Assembly: GCF_000380645.1 (NCBI RefSeq) | Contig: NZ_AQXZ01000017.1 | Location: forward strand, 310,001-374,000 | Direction: 5' to 3' | From: Smaragdicoccus niigatensis DSM 44881 = NBRC 103563 | Lineage (GTDB): Bacteria; Actinomycetota; Actinomycetes; Mycobacteriales; Mycobacteriaceae | Length of the DNA: 64,000 nucleotides | In this document: one piece after another, positions 62,070-64,000 of the stretch | Layout: each line of letters opens with the position of its first letter | Position numbering within the stretch: position 1 is the first letter of the stretch | Notes under the pieces: model-generated | What the model saw: the letters and a program-made list of their open reading frames with translations, nothing else | What the model was told of the DNA's origin: nothing | Databases searched by the model: none | Made by a program: the position numbers and the translations under genes

Positions 62070-62102
62070 GGCGGTTGCTGGTTCGAGTCCAGTCGGGGGA
62101 GC
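62070..62102 (+). repeat. Putative attR: copy of the tRNA-Asn 3' end
   Basis: A second copy of 60750-60782 with one difference (A to G at the eighth base). There is no acceptor 5' strand, D-arm or anticodon here, so it is not a tRNA. It closes a ~1.3-kb segment that holds only the toxin-antitoxin pair. Confidence 0.8.
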
Positions 62103-62193
62103 GGAAAGTGCCCAAGGCCCGCGTAAGCAGCGGGTTGCGCGGCGGTCCAGGCGTTCCGGACTCTCTTCGCGGAATGCACGACATTGCACACTG

Positions 62194-62215
62194 TACAAAC
62201 AAGCGTTTGTTTGTA
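62194..62215. promoter_or_regulatory. 22-bp TetR-style palindrome upstream of the acyl-CoA carboxylase operon
   Basis: TACAAACAAGC (62194-62204) and GTTTGTTTGTA (62205-62215) form a 22-bp palindrome with one mismatch per arm. It overlaps the first base pair of the -10 box TATGCT and ends 11 bases before the start codon, so a bound protein would block transcription. The size and symmetry suit a TetR-family repressor; in M. tuberculosis the accA1/accD1 operon is under the TetR protein BkaR. Confidence 0.6.
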
Positions 62216-62219
62216 TGCT
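62214..62219 (+). promoter_or_regulatory. -10 box for a leaderless acc operon mRNA
   Basis: TATGCT fits TANNNT; its last base is 7 bases before ATG 62226, and there is no Shine-Dalgarno between, so the mRNA should start at the A of the ATG. Confidence 0.6.
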
Positions 62220-62225
62220 GGATGA

Positions 62226-63944
62226 ATGTTCGACAAGGTGCTTATCGCGAACCGTGGAGAGATCGCGGTGCGGGTGATCCGAGCGTGCCGCAAGCTCGGC
62301 GTGACGTCGGTGGCCGTCCATTCGGATGCGGACGCGGATGCTTTACACGTTCGGCTCGCCGATGAGGCCTACCGCCTCCCGGGCAACACCGCCGCGGAGA
62401 CGTATCTGAACGTCGACGCGATCATGTCGGCGGTCCGAAGGTCCGGTCCCCAGGCAGTGCATCCCGGCTACGGGTTTCTGTCGGAGAGCACTCTGCTCGC
62501 TGATGCGTTGACCGCAGAAGGCCGCACGTTCATTGGCCCGAGTGCAGCCGTCATCGACTCCATGGGAAGCAAGATCACCGCCCGCAAACTCGCCACTGCC
62601 GCGGGTGTGCCCAGCGTGCCGGGCGTTGCCGACGCCGTGGTCGGCGCCGACGAAGTGCTCGAGTTCGCCTCGGAGCATGGGTTCCCGATCGCTATCAAGG
62701 CGTCCTTCGGTGGCGGTGGCCGCGGAATCCGCGTGGTGCGATATGCCACGGAAGTCGCGGATGCGCTCGAAGCGGCTCAGCGCGAAGCACTCTCGTACTT
62801 CGGGCGGGGCGATGTCTTCCTCGAGCGCTACCTCGACCGACCGCGTCACGTCGAAATCCAGATCCTCGCCGACGCCCACGGCAACGCGGTGTGGGTCGGT
62901 GACCGTGACTGTTCGGTCCAACGACGTCACCAGAAACTCATCGAGGAAGCACCGGCATCGGTCCTCGACGCGGACCTGCGTGCGCGCATGGGGGAGGCGG
63001 CCGTGGCGCTCGCGCGCGAGGTCGGCTACGTCAACGCCGGCACGGTCGAGTTCCTCGTCGAAGACGACGAGTTCTACTTCCTCGAAATGAACACGCGTCT
63101 GCAGGTCGAGCATCCGGTGACCGAGATGGTGACGGGAATCGACCTGGTCGTCGAGCAACTTCGGATCGCCGCTGGTGAGGCGCTCAACCTGCGGCAGAGC
63201 GACATCGTGACCACCGGTCATGCGATCGAGATCCGGATCAATGCCGAGGACCCGGCCGGGGGACGCTTCATTCCAACACCGGGAACGCTGAAGGAGATCC
63301 GCTGGCCAAGCGGTGCCGGTGTCCGGGTCGACCACGGCTACGAGTCCGGCGACACCGTCAGCGAGTACTACGACGGTCTGGTCGCGAAGCTGATCGTCCA
63401 CGGCCGGGACCGGGCGGACGCGATCGAGCGCACGAAGGCGGCGCTCGACGAATTCTCCGTCACCGGAATCAAGACGACGGTTCCCGCGCAGCGGATGATC
63501 CTCGATCACGAGGATTTCGTCGCCGACCGGCACTACACCCGCTGGCTCGAAGACACCGTCACTCTGCCTGAGGCCTTCCGCATTCCGGCGCAACGTTCGG
63601 TCGTGACCGTCGCGGGGCGGCAGCACTGGATTCCGCGTCACGGAGTCGCTGACCACCGTCCCCCCGGCGCCATGACCGAAAGGCAAGCCCGGGTCGCGGA
63701 TGCGCAGTCCGGCGACGGTACGGTCCGTTCGCCGATGCAGGGGACCGTGGTGAAAGTCCTTGCCACCGTTGGCCAAACCGTCCAAGCCACCGACGTCATC
63801 TGCGTCGTGGAGGCCATGAAGATGGAAAACGTCGTTCGCGCCGACGTCGACGGAACAGTCCGTGCGATCACGGCTTCCGTCGGAGCGACCGTTGCCCCGG
63901 GTGAGACTCTCGCCTTGATTGACCGCAAGGAAGACGCGTCATGA
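62226..63944 (+). CDS. Acyl-CoA carboxylase alpha subunit (biotin carboxylase + biotin carrier)
   Basis: A 572-residue protein: biotin carboxylase domains (FDKVLIANRGEIAVRVIRAC; HPGYGFLSE; ATP-grasp KASFGGGGRGIRVV; EEAPAS; the active-site EMNTRLQVEHPVTEMVTGID) and a C-terminal biotinyl domain with CVVEAMKMENVV, where the second Lys of MKM is biotinylated. The linker is short. It fits AccA1-type subunits used for branched-chain acyl-CoAs such as methylcrotonyl-CoA, rather than AccA3, on the basis of the TetR-like operator and layout. It overlaps the next gene by four bases (ATGA). Confidence 0.95.
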   Translation: MFDKVLIANRGEIAVRVIRACRKLGVTSVAVHSDADADALHVRLADEAYRLPGNTAAETYLNVDAIMSAVRRSGPQAVHPGYGFLSESTLLADALTAEGRTFIGPSAAVIDSMGSKITARKLATAAGVPSVPGVADAVVGADEVLEFASEHGFPIAIKASFGGGGRGIRVVRYATEVADALEAAQREALSYFGRGDVFLERYLDRPRHVEIQILADAHGNAVWVGDRDCSVQRRHQKLIEEAPASVLDADLRARMGEAAVALAREVGYVNAGTVEFLVEDDEFYFLEMNTRLQVEHPVTEMVTGIDLVVEQLRIAAGEALNLRQSDIVTTGHAIEIRINAEDPAGGRFIPTPGTLKEIRWPSGAGVRVDHGYESGDTVSEYYDGLVAKLIVHGRDRADAIERTKAALDEFSVTGIKTTVPAQRMILDHEDFVADRHYTRWLEDTVTLPEAFRIPAQRSVVTVAGRQHWIPRHGVADHRPPGAMTERQARVADAQSGDGTVRSPMQGTVVKVLATVGQTVQATDVICVVEAMKMENVVRADVDGTVRAITASVGATVAPGETLALIDRKEDAS

Positions 63945-64000
63945 CATCGACCATGAACCACTCCGTCCACGACGAACTGCTCGCCAGGCTCGACACCGCG
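63941..64000 (+). CDS. Probable acyl-CoA carboxylase beta subunit, N-terminus only
   Basis: ATG 63941 overlaps the upstream stop (ATGA), and 20 codons are visible before the window ends: MTSTMNHSVHDELLARLDTA. The HDELLARLDTA stretch fits the N-terminal helix of AccD carboxyltransferase subunits, and such a partner is expected here, but the piece is too short to prove it. Confidence 0.45.
   Translation, partial: MTSTMNHSVHDELLARLDTA

Noticed and set aside
61814-62321. Minus-strand frames with LDSNQQPP or PTGLEPATARVP across the attR copy
   Set aside because: These peptides come from reading the tRNA 3'-end copy on the wrong strand. I looked for an integrase or excisionase remnant here and saw none.

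Overview
The window is a high-GC chromosome segment from a mycolic-acid actinobacterium (order Mycobacteriales, probably near Gordonia, Williamsia or Rhodococcus). This rests on GTG/TTG starts, leaderless TANNNT promoters, and gene blocks in the same groups as the M. tuberculosis Rv2343-Rv2411 region: ATP-grasp/alpha-E/transglutaminase, lepA, GH15, sulfate ABC transporter, cysH, hemW, hrcA-dnaJ-rsmE, phoH-ybeY-CorC-era, recO-uppS, zur, glyS, dgt-dnaG. No rRNA, phage structural genes or CRISPR array were seen; there is one tRNA.

Layout. 1-2.7 kb: 3' part of an ATP-grasp/alpha-E/transglutaminase operon. 2.8-7.3 kb: PfpI-like protein, flavoprotein, PemK/MazF-like protein and lepA. 7.3-11.3 kb: small stress-type proteins (CsbD-like, coiled coil, membrane) and a MaoC hydratase. 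11.3-17.7 kb: GH15 glucosidase, two tiny membrane proteins, a polycysteine leader peptide, then sbp-cysT-cysW-cysA for sulfate import. 17.6-23.4 kb: two-component system, VanY-like peptidase, EEP phosphatase, a secreted-protein gene with a stop codon in its signal peptide, and a PQQ sugar dehydrogenase. 23.5-27.8 kb (minus strand): SDR and the assimilatory sulfate operon cysH-cysD-cysN, again behind a polycysteine leader. 27.9-34.4 kb: hemW, SMP-30 protein, ppc and a Ser/Thr kinase. 34.4-48.7 kb: housekeeping core from hrcA to uppS, with a PadR/HAAS pair, an HD-LuxR protein, DUF72, a hydrolase and GtrA. 48.8-55.4 kb: zur, a three-gene envelope cluster with a lysine-less ParA-like protein, an XRE regulator unit, glyS and DUF475. 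55.4-56.5 kb: a DUF559/AbiEi-like nuclease gene bracketed by two copies of a dispersed palindrome. 56.5-60.6 kb: DUF218, dgt, dnaG. 60.7-62.1 kb: tRNA-Asn, a ParD-like/zeta toxin-antitoxin pair, then a 33-bp copy of the tRNA 3' end, which has the form of a small tRNA-targeted island. 62.2-64 kb: start of an acyl-CoA carboxylase operon behind a TetR-style palindrome.

How the parts fit. Sulfate import and sulfate activation/reduction lie about 10 kb apart on opposite strands, and each starts with a short peptide ending in clustered Cys codons, so both are probably controlled by cysteine supply at the level of translation. The most novel structural signals are the dispersed palindrome family with its possible nuclease passenger, the integrase-less toxin-antitoxin island at tRNA-Asn, the CTG start inferred for cysN, and several operator-like palindromes next to regulator genes.
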